From contig NC_066844.1 in assembly GCF_001640805.2 (NCBI RefSeq), forward strand, positions 14,995,543 to 15,059,542: 64,000 nucleotides of DNA. The letters run 5' to 3'. Shown piece by piece: positions 14,001 through 25,672 of the stretch. The notes under the pieces were generated by a model that was given only the letters and a program-made list of their open reading frames with translations, made no database searches and was not told where the DNA came from. Positions within the stretch are counted from its first letter, which is position 1. Every line of letters begins with the position of its first letter. The position numbers and the translations under genes are program-made. This stretch comes from Lates calcarifer (taxonomy: Eukaryota > Chordata > Actinopteri > Centropomidae).

Positions 14001-14960
14001 GGTGCCTTTATACATGGAGAGAGGGAATGGAGACAGTCAGGCTGTCTACAAGCAAAACTCTCATTTAGATACTGATGTGTTTGCTTTTTGTAAACAAGTC
14101 AAAAGTTGCAGAGATTTTAAGATGAACTTGAATGGATTTATGGTGAGACGAGAGTGGGGGAAAAAAGCATGACTCATTGGTCTTTATGCATTTTGATCAC
14201 AAACTGCGTAAACTAAAACCAAAGAGGACGAAAGCTGTCATCGATCTTGCAAGTGTGCACTATAACCACACAGAAAAATAAGATAAATATATATTGAAAA
14301 ATAAAGAATGCTTGAAGAGAAATCAGTGTAACTTAATCAGTTTAACGGAGACATTTATCCAAACAGGGTATGCATTTTATATTACATTTTTAATAATTTA
14401 GCAGACACTCCAATGCAGATAAGCCTCAAGTAAATGCAACAGTAGAGGAAGCTTACAGGCTCTTACACCAGACTGACCAGTAGTCCAAGCCAGTCTTCTG
14501 ACAAGAGATATTGATAATTATTGAAAATACATTGGATATTGACCTGGAAATACCAAAGGAATATATATTAAGTCCATATGTTTAAGGCAGGCATTTGCAA
14601 GTCGTACATTTGAATGTTCTGAGAAAAAGCAGCACCGAAAGTAGCACATCTAATTAACGCAGATGAGAAGAGGAGAATGTTGTTTGGCACAGCTCAATCC
14701 AGCATATTTGGTTTAGGCCTGAAATAAATGTGAGTGAGACTTTTAGCATTGACGTTGCATCAGATTGACCATAAATACAGGCTCCCAAGTGTGAGAAACT
14801 CTTAATGACAGCCTCCAAGTGGTGATTATATGTAGCATAAGAGACATTTTCCCATATGTCCCATCTTACATTTGGTGTCATCACTGAAGGAAGTGTATCA
14901 GCGGATTTACCTGACAACATACACTTAACAACATGCCTCTTAACAAGATTAACAGTCAAC

Positions 14961-15320
14961 AGACATACTAGTGGCTCTGTCTAGGCTAAATACTAGCATT
15001 GACATCCTGTCATGCTCACAGTGACAGTGCTAACATGCTAAGGTCTAGCAGGTGTAATGTTTACCACGTTCACCACAGTGTTTAAGCCAAAGTACTTGAC
15101 AAATTACATTTTTGACCTAATGAAGGCGCTAGATGAAAGGTTAAGGTATCACCAAAGATATTACAGTTCCGTTGTATTACATTTCATGGCGATCCATCCA
15201 ACAGTTGCAAAAGTAGCAGGAAAGGTTAGCAGGATTATTCCACTTGAGACCATGAATGTCTGCATGCCATGGTATTTCCAACCAACAATTCTTGAGATAT
15301 TTCAGACTGAACAAAAGTGG
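14961..15320 (-). repeat. diverged dispersed repeat, reverse copy (GCTAGCATGTTAGC family)
   Basis: Read on the minus strand it runs from GCAACTGTTGGATGGATCGC and a diverged ...CCATGAAAT... region through ACATTCATGGTC to CTTAGCATGTTAGCACTGTC. This is the layout of a common old fish repeat. A 22-nt stretch (15187-15208) is an exact reverse complement of 35764-35785. The plus-strand ORF at 15057-15323 lies inside it and is spurious. Confidence 0.7.
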
Positions 15321-16222
15321 TGACATCGGAGTCAGAGTCAGGCTACAGGAGTGCCCAAAAACTGGGACAGTTTGATTCTTTTCAGCATTTCCTCCCAATT
15401 ACTTGTGAGAAAGCAAAGATCACGTAACTAATATACTATGATATATAATTACTTCTGAGGGGATAACATTTTTCATTGCTAGTATGCTGAGATGTTGTGT
15501 TTTCAATCAGACTTATTATTTTTGTAAGTTTTGTCAGCTTCAATGTTTTCTAGATTAAAAAAAAAAAAAGTAATGCAATGAATGTAAAAACAACCTATAG
15601 AGATCGCCTCTGATTGAATCTCACTAAGCAACTCTGCTGAAGGACATAAGAAGGGCAGGCACTCAGGAGGGAAAGAGACGTCAAGAGCTTCCACGGCTGC
15701 ATCTTGAATTTCTGTCACCCAGCTGCGGTGCCAAGGTCTGAACAAATACCGCCCACGACGATATACATAAGTGTGTGTATTGCGCATATGCAATATCCCG
15801 CAATTCTCCTGTGTTTCATTGAGTGAGCACAAGAGCAATATAGACACATCACAACAAGTGTTTGAAGATAATGATGAATCCCACTGCTTGAGGCAATGAC
15901 AAGAAGTATAAGAGAGAAAACAAACTGTATTCTGGTTAAATAGTGCTGCCTGGATAATAGACAGAGACAAATGTGAGTGACTATGCAGTTGTGACAGCAA
16001 ATTTTCTCCAATAGTAGCCCTACGTTCTGTATATGTCACTGTCTGGCTATTGCTTGTGACTTTCCATTAATCCTCAGAAATTGATCTGTTTTGTTCTCTT
16101 GTTTAACGGTGACTTTAGTATTGCTGTGCCACTTTTACTGAAACCTATTATGTTCTAATCATCGTCTTCTCTCTCCTCTCCCCTTGCCCTTTCTCTCTCC
16201 TCTCTTTCTCTCTCGGTGACAG

Positions 16223-16246
16223 ATACCACCCTGTCCAGTGAACGTG
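16223..16246 (+). CDS. candidate 24-nt cdh4 microexon (unproven)
   Basis: This is a possible cassette microexon on the cdh4 strand. Upstream is a possible branch site (TTCTAATC, 16153-16160), then about 50 nt of almost pure pyrimidine (16165-16215), then GGTGACAG. The 24-nt block is followed by GTAAGT, a perfect U1-type donor. The known downstream exon (54416) begins in phase 1, so its upstream neighbour must end with the G of a Val codon. This block ends in G, is a multiple of three, and stays open in that phase. It would read D-TTLSSER-V between the previous exon and VKFEDC. A second frame is also open and the third has a stop. I know of no described cadherin microexon here, and the pyrimidine tract could simply be a CT-rich repeat, so the splice signals are seen but the function is inferred. 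Confidence 0.35.
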
Positions 16247-18360
16247 GTAAGTACCGCAGCCGCACACTCCCTTGATTTAAAGCCATCTGTGCGTGGACTC
16301 TGCCAGCAGCAGCGGATTGGCTGTTTGTGTTGATGTGGAAGGAACCATTGTCAGATGTTAGTCTCAGTGGGGGGATCGCTGAGCCACAAACTCCAAAAGA
16401 TCATTTGCATTACCAGAAAGCTATTTCCCTCTCCATCACATTGCATGTCACGGCAAATGTTGAAATGAGGAGAAAAATATCAAGCAAAGGCAATTATGAA
16501 AGCAGCATCCACCGACCCATGTGGCCAATCAGAATTTGAATTTAGCATATTTTCCCTGCACGCATTTTGCCTCGACCTACTTAGTCAATTTACCCCCTTT
16601 TGACTCCAATACTATTCAATAAGGAGCCAATAAGGAGTATCTTTTTCACTTTGTCTCATTCCAGCTCTAATAGAATGTATCTCCATGTAGTCTGAATAGA
16701 GAGTAGATGGATTCCCCCACTGTGGCAGCCCCTCATTTCATTTTATTTTCAAATTTCACTCCCCATGTTGTGTAGTTATTAATGGCTTCCTGTTCTTGGA
16801 GGAGCACTTTAATCACTTCGTCAAACAGGCTGAAAGAGAAAGAGTCCATCTGCAGCACTGCAGTGCTTTGTTTATATCCTTATTTTGCATGTATGCATGT
16901 GTGTGCGCTCTTGCCTGGCATCTAGTTTATCCTGTAAGCAGAATGACAGCATCTGTGTCAGCCACTTGACTTCTATCGCACTGCTCAGTGTACATGTAGA
17001 TGCTCCTACCGTACATTTCATCATCATCAGTTTTTCAGTATGGCACTGAGGCAAGAAGGGATCTTGCTGAACTTTCTCCCTGCCCCACGAAGGATGATGG
17101 TTTGTGGCAAAATTGTCAAGCTTAAATTGGTGTGGTGGCATCACACGGTGTAGACAAAACACCACATGCTGTGTGTCTGGTCTTTGAAACCTCAAAGTGG
17201 CAACAGGGAAGAGGAGTGTAAAGTTGTGGTTCAGATCAAGCAGTTGAGGTTTTTTTTTTTTGTGTACCTGGTTACACTCCATCTGCTGCTGGAAGAGATG
17301 GTGATATACAGCACAGAGAAGCTTGTGTGATCAATTTTTCATTGCAAAGCTAGCAACAATGTAGCACCTTTTTTCAATCCAGTTAAGCTTAAACAAAGAG
17401 CAGAGAATCAGAAGACACAATAGGCAAAGATTTGCATTAATTCTAAATGTTATCCTTGATTTTGACCTCATCCTTGCCTTTCTTAACCGCCGTCCTGCTC
17501 TGACATTAAAACATACGCATGAGTCCTCTCTTCTCCCACACCTTCTTTCCTTTTCCTTACTGCTGAGTAGTCACATAATGTGAATGATATTCCACAGCAA
17601 AAGGCAGAAAAAGAAGAGGGAAGTAATGAATGGATTAAAAAACAGATGAGAGTGAGGGGAGGCGGTGTTAGGGCAAGGTCTGTGTGCCCTTGGTCCCGTC
17701 ATGAAACGCAGCCAGCAGGCAGCCATCCAGCAGACTGCTCATCACTGGAGCAAACGTCGTTTACTCCAGTCAGTCTGTTTTCATACATGTGCGTGTGTGT
17801 TTTTGGAAAAATATAAACATACACCATATACCTGCAGTGCAAAACAGTGCACACTGACGCTCCCTTGTCTGTGCATTCATGTGTTTAACAAGCTCCTTTC
17901 TCAGCAGTGATGGGGTGTATTTTGAGTCGTCTGATAGGCCTCCTCAATGTGAAGTGGCTGCCGGCGCATCTTCTCCCAGCTTAATTGGCCGTACCTGAGG
18001 CAGGACGGCAAGGTATAATTGCGATAAGAGGAAATGCTGTGCTTGGCTGGTTTTAGTGCCCTTATCTATAATCTCTGGATTGATTATGGTTTTTCTGCCA
18101 GCTGTGCAAATTGTTCAGCTCCATCACCTGCACTGGAAACCACCTTAACTGTGTCTCGGCCAAACTACAGTGCACATTATTGGCCAACTACAAACCGGAC
18201 AGTGCGTGTACCACTGGTCAGGCTACAATATTCTGACCACTGGCTATCCAGCGTGCTTTAGCTATATTGTGTTGCATGTCTCACAGTGTTACATGTTTCT
18301 CTCTCTGTTTTTGGCTAAAGGCAACAGGGATTACATTTTGTTTTTTGGATGCATAACATG

Positions 18361-18368
18361 TTAATGAG
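18361..18368. repeat. target-site duplication, left copy
   Basis: TTAATGAG at the left edge of the SINE-like element is repeated exactly at its right edge (18721-18728). Eight bases is short, but removing one copy plus the element restores a continuous older repeat, which supports it. Confidence 0.65.
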
Positions 18369-18720
18369 GGTGGCATGGTGGTGCAGTGGGTAGCAGCGAG
18401 AAGGTTCAGGGTGCGAGCCCCGGTTCGCCTGGGGCTTTTCTGTTTGGAGTTTGCTCGTTCTTCCTGTGCCTGCATGGGTTCTCTCCAGGTACTCTGGCTT
18501 CCTGCCACAGTCCAAAGACATGCAAGTTAGGTTTATTTGTTTATTATTATTTATTGTTTATTATTATTTATTTCTTTTTGTCTATGTGTGTTGGCCCTAT
18601 TATGGACTGTCGATCTGTCCAGGGTATACCCCGCCTCTCGCCCAATGTCAGCTGGGACAGGCTCCAGCCCCCCCCCCAACCACGACCCTTAACCGAGAAG
18701 CTGTATAGATAATGAGTGCC
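18369..18720 (+). mobile_element. SINE-like retroposon with tRNA-like head, nested insertion
   Basis: This 352-bp element is of a family very common in fish genomes. It opens with a tRNA-like head: an A-box-like TGGTGCAGTGGGTAGC, and a B-box-like GGGTGCGAGCCCC in the place of GGTTCGAATCC. The body has the familiar blocks TTTCTGTTTGGAGTTTGC, CCACAGTCCAAAGACATGC, CTGTCCAGGGTATACCCCGC and GCTGGGACAGGCTCCAG, and ends GTATAGATAATGAGTG. A TTATTATT-rich stretch (18538-18582) replaces part of the usual middle. Eight-base direct repeats TTAATGAG flank it (18361-18368 and 18721-18728), as expected of target-site duplication. The flanks join to form another dispersed repeat, so it landed inside an older element. 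I do not give it a database name. Confidence 0.8.
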
Positions 18721-18728
18721 TTAATGAG
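18721..18728. repeat. target-site duplication, right copy
   Basis: TTAATGAG matches 18361-18368 exactly and is followed directly by CTTTGACTGAGCC, the continuation of the host repeat. Confidence 0.65.
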
Positions 18729-18872
18729 CTTTGACTGAGCCAGGCTAGCCGTTTCCCCCAGTTTGCAGTTTTTCTGCTAGAGCTAGCCAGCTGCAGCTCC
18801 ATATTTGGTGGACAGATATAAGAAGAGGTGTCAATCTTGTCACTTAACTCTTATCAAGAAATGTTGAAATAC
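18729..18872 (+). repeat. old dispersed repeat, host of the nested SINE (right part)
   Basis: It carries GAGCCAGGCTAGCCGTTTCC, a pyrimidine-flanked GCTAGAGCTAGCCAGCTGCA, and then a diverged ...GTCAATCTTGTCACTTAACTC...AAGAAATG...GTTGAAATA end. Fish genomes hold many copies with this order (AGCCAGGCTAGC ... ATCGATCTTCTCATCTAACTC ... CCCAAAATGTCGAACTATTCC). The left part is interrupted by the SINE-like element and seems to continue in about 18335-18368. It is related to 26795-26890 (opposite strand) and 38740-38990. Its class is not determined here. Confidence 0.65.
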
Positions 18873-18962
18873 TGCTCTAACTACAGATTCCATTTTTTAA
18901 TCTACCACATTTAACATCTACCTCTGCACCAGATGCACCTACTGAAATGGGTACAGATTCTA

Positions 18963-18963
18963 G

Positions 18964-18999
<36 letters not shown>

Positions 19000-19036
19000 C
19001 ATCTCTCCATCTGCGACACCACCACCACCACCACCC
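18963..19036. repeat. (CT)n and (ACC)n microsatellites
   Basis: CT repeats at 18963-19000 are followed by ATCTCTCC units and (ACC)n at about 19018-19036. Confidence 0.9.
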
Positions 19037-21651
19037 CTTCCTCTCTATCACTGGTTTGAGTAGCAGTTGGGGCTGAAAGAGCAGCTAATGGGCTATGAAA
19101 TGTCTCTAAAGCTAGAGCAACAACAGAAGCTAATGTCTAAAAGCCCCTCTGAAACAACACATGCAGCAAAGAACCCCAACAGTGCAAAGAAAAGTAAAGA
19201 GGGGGGGTGGGGGGATCCCTGGTTTTCTCTGATGTGTCAGTGAGGCCATTTCTGTCAGCCTAATTGTAGTGAAGCTTTCCTAGTGGCCTCGGCGAAATGG
19301 CGTAATTGCATGATGGAATGGATCGGAACGGCACTGTTGGCTGCACTCTTCTTTTGCCGTGTTAACACAGGATCCTGAACGCTGCTCAATGCTGTTGTGA
19401 CATTTGCTGTTTCAGTCTTTCTGGCTGCAGAGCACTCTGCTTAGTGGGGCAAATTCACAGCTCAGGGATATTGACAGGCCATTGGGAAATATTACAGTTG
19501 GCAATTTTAGCCAGACAAGTTGATTTACCTGCATGGAGCCTAAGAGCTATGGCTCCAAGTGAATAAGGGACAGGTTTCACAGCTTGCCTTATTAGTGCTG
19601 ATATGAACATATGTTCATTTGAAGTGTATCCTACTTAATAATATTAGTGTTTATATGTTTTATTATACAAAAAGGATAATGTTTTAAAAAGGCCTGTGTG
19701 GAGATGTCAGCATTAAATGTCTGTGCCAAGGAGAAGCAGAGCTGAATGCAATTCTTGATCATTCGCAAGCATTTTTCTCTAAAATGTGGTGAAGCGTGCA
19801 GCCCCTTCTGCTTCTCTTCCCCCTCAGTACCAATTAAAGCTGTTTTTCTGCAGCAGATCTTGAGCTGATGAAGACAGCCACTAAGAGCTCTTGAAGTAAA
19901 GTCGCACAGGACCTGTATGGCAGATGGTTTGTGCAAGGGTATGTGCAAAGAGAGAAAGCAGCAAAGAAGGAAACAAACAAGCATAAAAATGGCAGCCTGT
20001 CTCCAGCGAGGAGCTCCTATTTTCTACCCAATTTAAGACTTTCCATTTCTAAATTTTCAAACTTTTCCTCAAAAATGCTGTCAAACCTGCAGGAGACCAG
20101 GGAGAACATAAGATCTTGTTCTGTGGAGAATTTTTGCACCCCATCCTCCAAAAACTATCCAGACAACTCAAGCATTTCTCAGTGAAAAGTGCTGGGAGCT
20201 GCTTGGTCTCTCGGCTTTGACCAGCTCTCCCAGCTGAATGGAAACAAGCTTTACTCCGGCCTTTAGCTACAAAGGCTGAGACGGCAGCGAGTCAAGGCAC
20301 AGAGGACAGTGCCTAATGGCTACAAGTCCAGCTTTTCCCAGTGGATTACATGTTTCAGAAAGATAAGGCTTGATCAGTCTCTTTCTAGAGAAAAAGCCTC
20401 TTTTTGTGATGCAGATGAGAACAGACAGGAAACTTGCTAGAACCAATGGGGTCTATGGCTTTGTGCTGAGGTTTAGAGCATGCAGACGAAGGAATAGAGA
20501 TCATATCAATACAAGTTTTTTTCCAGGGTCACACCACTTTACTGTGCAGTGTGTTTCACCTGTTGTCACTTCTCCTTTAGTCCTACCCGTTTCTGATTTA
20601 CGAACACATGTTGCCAACTTTGACCATTATATAAAGCGTTAGAAAAACAATTAACATCTCTGTTGCTCAAGAGATTTCTATTTCTATCTCTGCACCTGTG
20701 TATATCGCCATACTGTGCCTTTATTATTTCAGCCATAGTATATATACTTGACCAATTACTTCACATCCTACTGGGACTAATGAAGCCACATTTCCTCGGG
20801 TTAATTACACCAACATAATATGATATTACAAGGAACAGGAAATAGTAAAGTGCACATTATTATCTCTCTTTCATCATCACCTCCCGCTGTGGGAGACTTT
20901 CCCTTCTCCAGCACTCCCTCCATCCCTTTATATATCTCTCCCCTCTCCCCTGCTCAGTACTTTCAGGCACATCCTTCCCTTTTTTCCACGATGAGGTTGG
21001 ATGACACAGTAGCATTAAGGGCATGTGAGACAAGGCTGGTCCGGGCAAATCCCTACACAGTTAAAGTGCAGAGACCATTATTAAGGCCAATTGCCACTGC
21101 CTGCTACCAACGGTTAAATTACAATGTCTCTTGAACAAAAAGGCAAGCAGTTTTTATTACCCGTCCCCCTTTTCCCTCCATGGCAGAGCTGCGCAGTGGA
21201 GCGAGTGCAGCTATGGAATGGTGTCATTCTCCAAGATCTGGGGTTGAATTATAATGTACTATGAAGCTGACATTCGTATGAGGCCAGGCCCTCAAAGAGG
21301 CATGCTCATGATTGACACCCAGGTTTGCACAAAGAGCGTTAAGTTTCTTCATTTCGAGAAAAAAAAAAAGCGCCTGATATTTTTTCCACACATTTCACCT
21401 CAGACACTCGGCATCTCTAAGGAGCACGGAATACTCAAGTTTGCTTTCATGTGAAGTATACTGAGGCGATTTCTGTGGCTGGCTTTTAACTCTTGCATTT
21501 GTTGCTTTTCTCTGTCAAATGGGTATTTCAGTGGGAACGATTTGCCTGTCAATCACAACTACCTCAGTGTTCCCTACGCGCACAGATTACTTTGCTACTG
21601 TGAGGATGTGCTGAATTTGTATGTGTGCAAATGAGTGTGCATGCTGCTTTT

Positions 21652-21707
21652 CTGTGTGTGTGTGTGTGTGTGTGTGGGTGGACGGATGGGTGTGTGTGTG
21701 TGTGTGG
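21652..21707. repeat. interrupted (GT)n microsatellite
   Basis: Two GT runs (21652-21676 and 21689-21706) are separated by GGGTGGACGGATGG. Confidence 0.9.
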
Positions 21708-22984
21708 TGCGTGCGTGCATGCATGTATGCATGCCAGACATTTTATGTTACAAGTACTAATCTGTCACTTCTATAAGATTACTGCTGGAGCTGACTTCAT
21801 GCAGCGCATGTCAACATCCCAACTGACAGAACCTGCTGAGTTCCTGTTTCCTTGACGTTTATTCTAACTGCACTTCCCTCTATGTTACCAAATTACTTTA
21901 ATCGACCCCAACTTGACACATTAATATCATTTTAACTCTCTCTGACTCACTTCTTCCCTGCTGTATGGAATTTCTTCCATTTTAGTGGCAAATTTAGTAT
22001 GTAGAGCACATCCAGTCTCATCGGGCCCTTTTCCATTAACGACATAACACTGTTGTGTAATTATTGCTCATCTGCACTTGAAAGCAGATCCCACTAAAAA
22101 CTGAAGAACTTACTAATGATGTTGCTACAGGACAGCCCAGTTATTTTGTTAACCTGAACACGTTTAACATGAACAGTCCTTTTCTAAGGTATTCAACTAA
22201 GTTATGAACTATAAACTTTGTGGTTTTTCATTTACACAATAATCTAAACTGTACCTAGACTTCCATAAAAGTTCTAGTGGGACTTTAAGTATCTGAATAT
22301 ATCATTTCAGAGTCCTTACTAACTGTTTAGTTAATGTACATAAACTCCCCTTTGCTATAGAAGGCCACCAAACAGAAGATGTTCCATTTTTTAATCTTGA
22401 GGGCAAAGACACGGAGATAGCTCCAATTCTGTAATGTAGTGCAATGCAAAGTATTTCCACTCATTTTCAGGAAGACACAGGGGGAACTGTAAAACACTCT
22501 GTAAAGTATTCTCCCTGGAAAAGAAAAATGAAACTAGTGTTTTTGGTGAAGTATGAAGAGGCATATTTTCCTCACCTGTGACAAACTCTAATTTCCTCTG
22601 CTCCCCAGTCACGCAACTGTCAGAATCACTTTGCTGTTACAGTTTTCTCCCTCCTCATCCAAAAAAGCACATTCACCATTCACCTGTGAGTCAGACGTGG
22701 AGGACAGCATATGGCTGTTTTAAATAAAGTTCTGTTATTGTGATTCCTCAGAGATAAAGTCATTTTTTTTAATTTCACCAAATGAGAGGTTGAGGTGTTT
22801 GTACAGTAGGTGAATCAAACTATATGTGTTTTTTAAATGAACATTCTTAAATTTGTCATTTTACCCACTTAGCAGCACTTAGCACTTAGCTACTTCTGTC
22901 AGTGGTTTCCTTAATTACACATAATGTTTCTAGCTAGGCTTTGTCATTCAGCTGTGGTTTGTAAATGCAGCTTGATATTCAGTA

Positions 22985-23285
22985 TTTAATGTGATTCTGA
23001 TGCTATACAAACATGCTAATGGTGTGGTACTATGCATGGGATTGTTGACCAGTCTGTCCACCACTTTGGTGCAGGCTGAAATCTTAATTATTGAATGGGT
23101 TGCCATGAAATTTTTTACAGAGGTTAACTGGCAAAAGTTAGTATGCCAGTATGTTAACCTAAAATTGAACATATAAAACATGTTAGCATTGTCACTGTCA
23201 GCATGTTGATGTTAGCATTTAGCTCAAATCACTTCTGTTCCCAACTAAAGCCTCATAGAACTGCTAGCATGGCTGTAGACTCATT
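22985..23285 (+). repeat. diverged dispersed repeat, plus copy (GCTAGCATGTTAGC family)
   Basis: It holds GAATGGGTTGCCATGAAATTT, then CATGTTAGCATTGTCACTGTC, AGCATGTTGATGTTAGCATTTAGC and finally AGAACTGCTAGCATGGCTGTAGAC. The order matches the 35735 copy. Short ORFs on both strands here are by-products of the repeat. Confidence 0.7.
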
Positions 23286-24044
23286 TTATGTTCCTTAAAT
23301 ACTGAAATCACCAATATCTTTGCTTGTAAGACAACATTGCACTGGGTACTTCTTGGTTGTTCTTTGGGCAATTTAAGTTTTTGTTTTTAATTGAATGTCC
23401 TTTAATGCCCTTAAATTAAGCCAGCTATGTGCTAGAATAATGATAAACCTAAAATTAAAAAAAGGAAATGGACATAATGTTATCACCTGTAACCTGCTGT
23501 AGGTGTTGTTTCTTGTAAAGCAATTCATATTTGTGACTCACCCAAAGTGACCCTGTTGTTGTCCTTTCCTCATCCTCCATCATTGTCAATTCATATTGAA
23601 CTGATTGAACTGTTCTTCACCCCTGATATTTCTCATTTTAGGCCCGCTGGAAGGAAAGACAGCATATTGCTGGCTCAACCTTTCCAAACAGCACCTGTAC
23701 AAACTGTTTTTCTTCACCCCGCTCTTACAGCTCCATCACTCTCGCTTTCACCTACTCTGTAGATTAGCTCTGCACAGTGTTGGTGGAAGAATGAGGCCAG
23801 CTAGAATCAAACATTAATCAGCTGCTGTTTTATAAGACAGAGGGAGCGCCTGCACTCCCTGGGTCCCCCTCCTTCTTGCCCTTAGCCTGCCCTACCACCG
23901 AATGTTAATGCGACTGCCATTACTCATTTATGAGCTGCCCGCTGCTTACTGCCCAGAGCCTGGTGTCCGGGCCTAGGCTGGCATGGTGGGTACACTGGAG
24001 GTGGACGGCTGTGCCAGGGCATTCAGCAGTGACAGGGCCAGGTC

Positions 24045-24062
24045 TTTTTTTTTTTTTTTTTT
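24045..24062. repeat. T homopolymer (18)
   Basis: A run of 18 T is followed by AAAAG. It creates the Lys-rich minus-strand ORFs in this area. Confidence 0.95.
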
Positions 24063-25644
24063 AAAAGAACATGGTCTGGAGAGAAGAGAAGCACTGTTGG
24101 ATGAGCTGGTCTGTTTAACTGTTTGAAATAGGACTCTGGTGTCATTGAAGAGGTAGGCATTTGCGAATATGGTGTCGTATTTGCAGTAGGTGATGTATGG
24201 AGTAAGAAAACACAATTAGAAGACAAGACTGTCATCAAAACTGAGAGGATCACTCACTCACATAAGTCCAAACGCAAGCTGTCCAATTTTTATTCAGTAA
24301 ATGGGCAATATGATATGATATATTCACATTTGGACTGTTGTAATTGGACATAAATCTCGCTAAATTGCTTCCATGGTGAGACTAAGTACCCCGATATGTG
24401 CAGACAGGCAGCTTTGAAGAGTTAGAGCTGAGTGGTTGTTCTTGGTATCCAGGACACAGAGCGCGGCAGGAGTCATTCTTATTCTTAGTAGTGACATCAA
24501 TAAAGGAGCAAGCCTGCGTAAGGTGAGGCACACAGATACTCTCTCCTGACAGTGTGTGTGAGAAGTTGCCTTCAGTGTCAGGCTGTGAAGCAGAAATTAA
24601 TGAAAGAGGGAAGTATGGGCTGTGTACACATGTGCCCGGACCTGCTGCAGTATATGTGTGCAAAGAGAGTAAAGATAAAGGGTTAGGAGCAGAATAAAGG
24701 GGAGGATAATTGAGTGAATTTGTGTGGCAGGTTTTGTGTTTGTGTTGCTGTGAGCTTGTGTGCGGTAAAGGTGTTGCATAGTGTGAAGTGGCTGCTGATC
24801 CAGGATCCTACAGATTGTCACGCAATCCTGTTTCCCACATGGCTTTGCTCTTTGCCTCCCCTTTTCCCTCGTGGCACTAGTAGCTTCAGTAGAACTGAGT
24901 GGATACAGTCCATTGAAGCCTTCATTGTTTCCATGCATGTTTAATGCCTGTATTAGAATTACTAGGAATGGCACTTTCCAGCACATGTCAACCTTTTCTG
25001 TGTTACTGTTACTTTGTTCCCTGCTTCATACAAATGGGTTTGCTCTTGAACATAATGGTGAGCTCTGAACAGTGTTTTTACACCCTGAATATTTTATATT
25101 TATAATCAACCAACAGTGGTGGTGTCACAGTTTCACATGAGGAAACAGAGCACAAATATAGTCTCTTGTTTATTTTAAGAAAATGCCCTAGGAGGTTGTC
25201 TTCTCCTTCATCCCTCTCTTGCCTATGGAGCCTCATATATTTGTGGCCTTGGGGGGATTCTCAGCATGTGGCAGAAACAGGAAGTGTGTAGCCTGTGGCT
25301 AAAAGGTAGATACTTCTCCTAGAGTGTTACACTGCACACATACACACATGTATACTTATCTCCTATGGGAGTGCTAATCCCCAAGAGATGAAAGGAGGCT
25401 CCCACTGCTCTCTGATCCCTGTGTCCTGCTGCGACGGATCATTTGGTGCCTGGCGGAGAGAGACCAGTCCAGTTGATGCTCCCACACATGGTGTCCTTGA
25501 CCGAAGCACAGACGTGACTTAGGCCAAGCCCCATGCTGATCCAGAAAGTTCCCTATTAGAAATCGATGTCCGTTTGACGCCCCTTTCATTCAAGCGCTCT
25601 TTGTGGTGTGTCTGTATCACCATGGAGAAAGAAAAAAGAGGAGC

Positions 25645-25672
25645 AGAGAGAGAGAGAGAGAGAGAAAGAAAG
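25645..25672. repeat. (GA)n microsatellite
   Basis: GA repeats are followed by GAAAGAAAG and a short GT run. Confidence 0.9.

Larger units (their letters stand above)
1..16222 (+). other. non-coding sequence upstream of candidate microexon, probably cdh4 intron
   Basis: No convincing exon, RNA gene or intact transposon gene is visible here on either strand. The ORFs present are short, lack recognisable domains, and often run through simple repeats. The stretch holds long T runs (14-45, 5610-5633), GAT and GA/GT repeats near 6721-6976, CA/GT tracts near 7186 and 11006, a tetranucleotide CTAT tract near 10376, and a diverged dispersed repeat at 14961-15320. The signal-peptide exon and the preceding prodomain exon of cdh4 (expected Cys-Lys-x-Gly-Phe type motif) were looked for by eye and not found. 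They probably lie left of the window, so the whole stretch is probably intronic, but I cannot exclude 5' flanking sequence. Confidence 0.6.

Noticed and set aside
14360..14440. Resemblance to the fish repeat with TTTAGCAGACGCTTTTATCCAA
   Set aside because: Only TTTAGCAGACACTCCAATGCAG and nearby TTTATCCAAAC agree, too little to claim a copy.
15503..16039. 178-codon minus-strand ORF
   Set aside because: The composition is that of random intron, with no recognisable domain or repeat protein. It includes a poly-A/T run giving a Phe block.
18376..18446. tRNA gene in the SINE head
   Set aside because: A- and B-box-like blocks are present, but no acceptor stem or anticodon arm folds sensibly. It is the tRNA-derived head of a retroposon.
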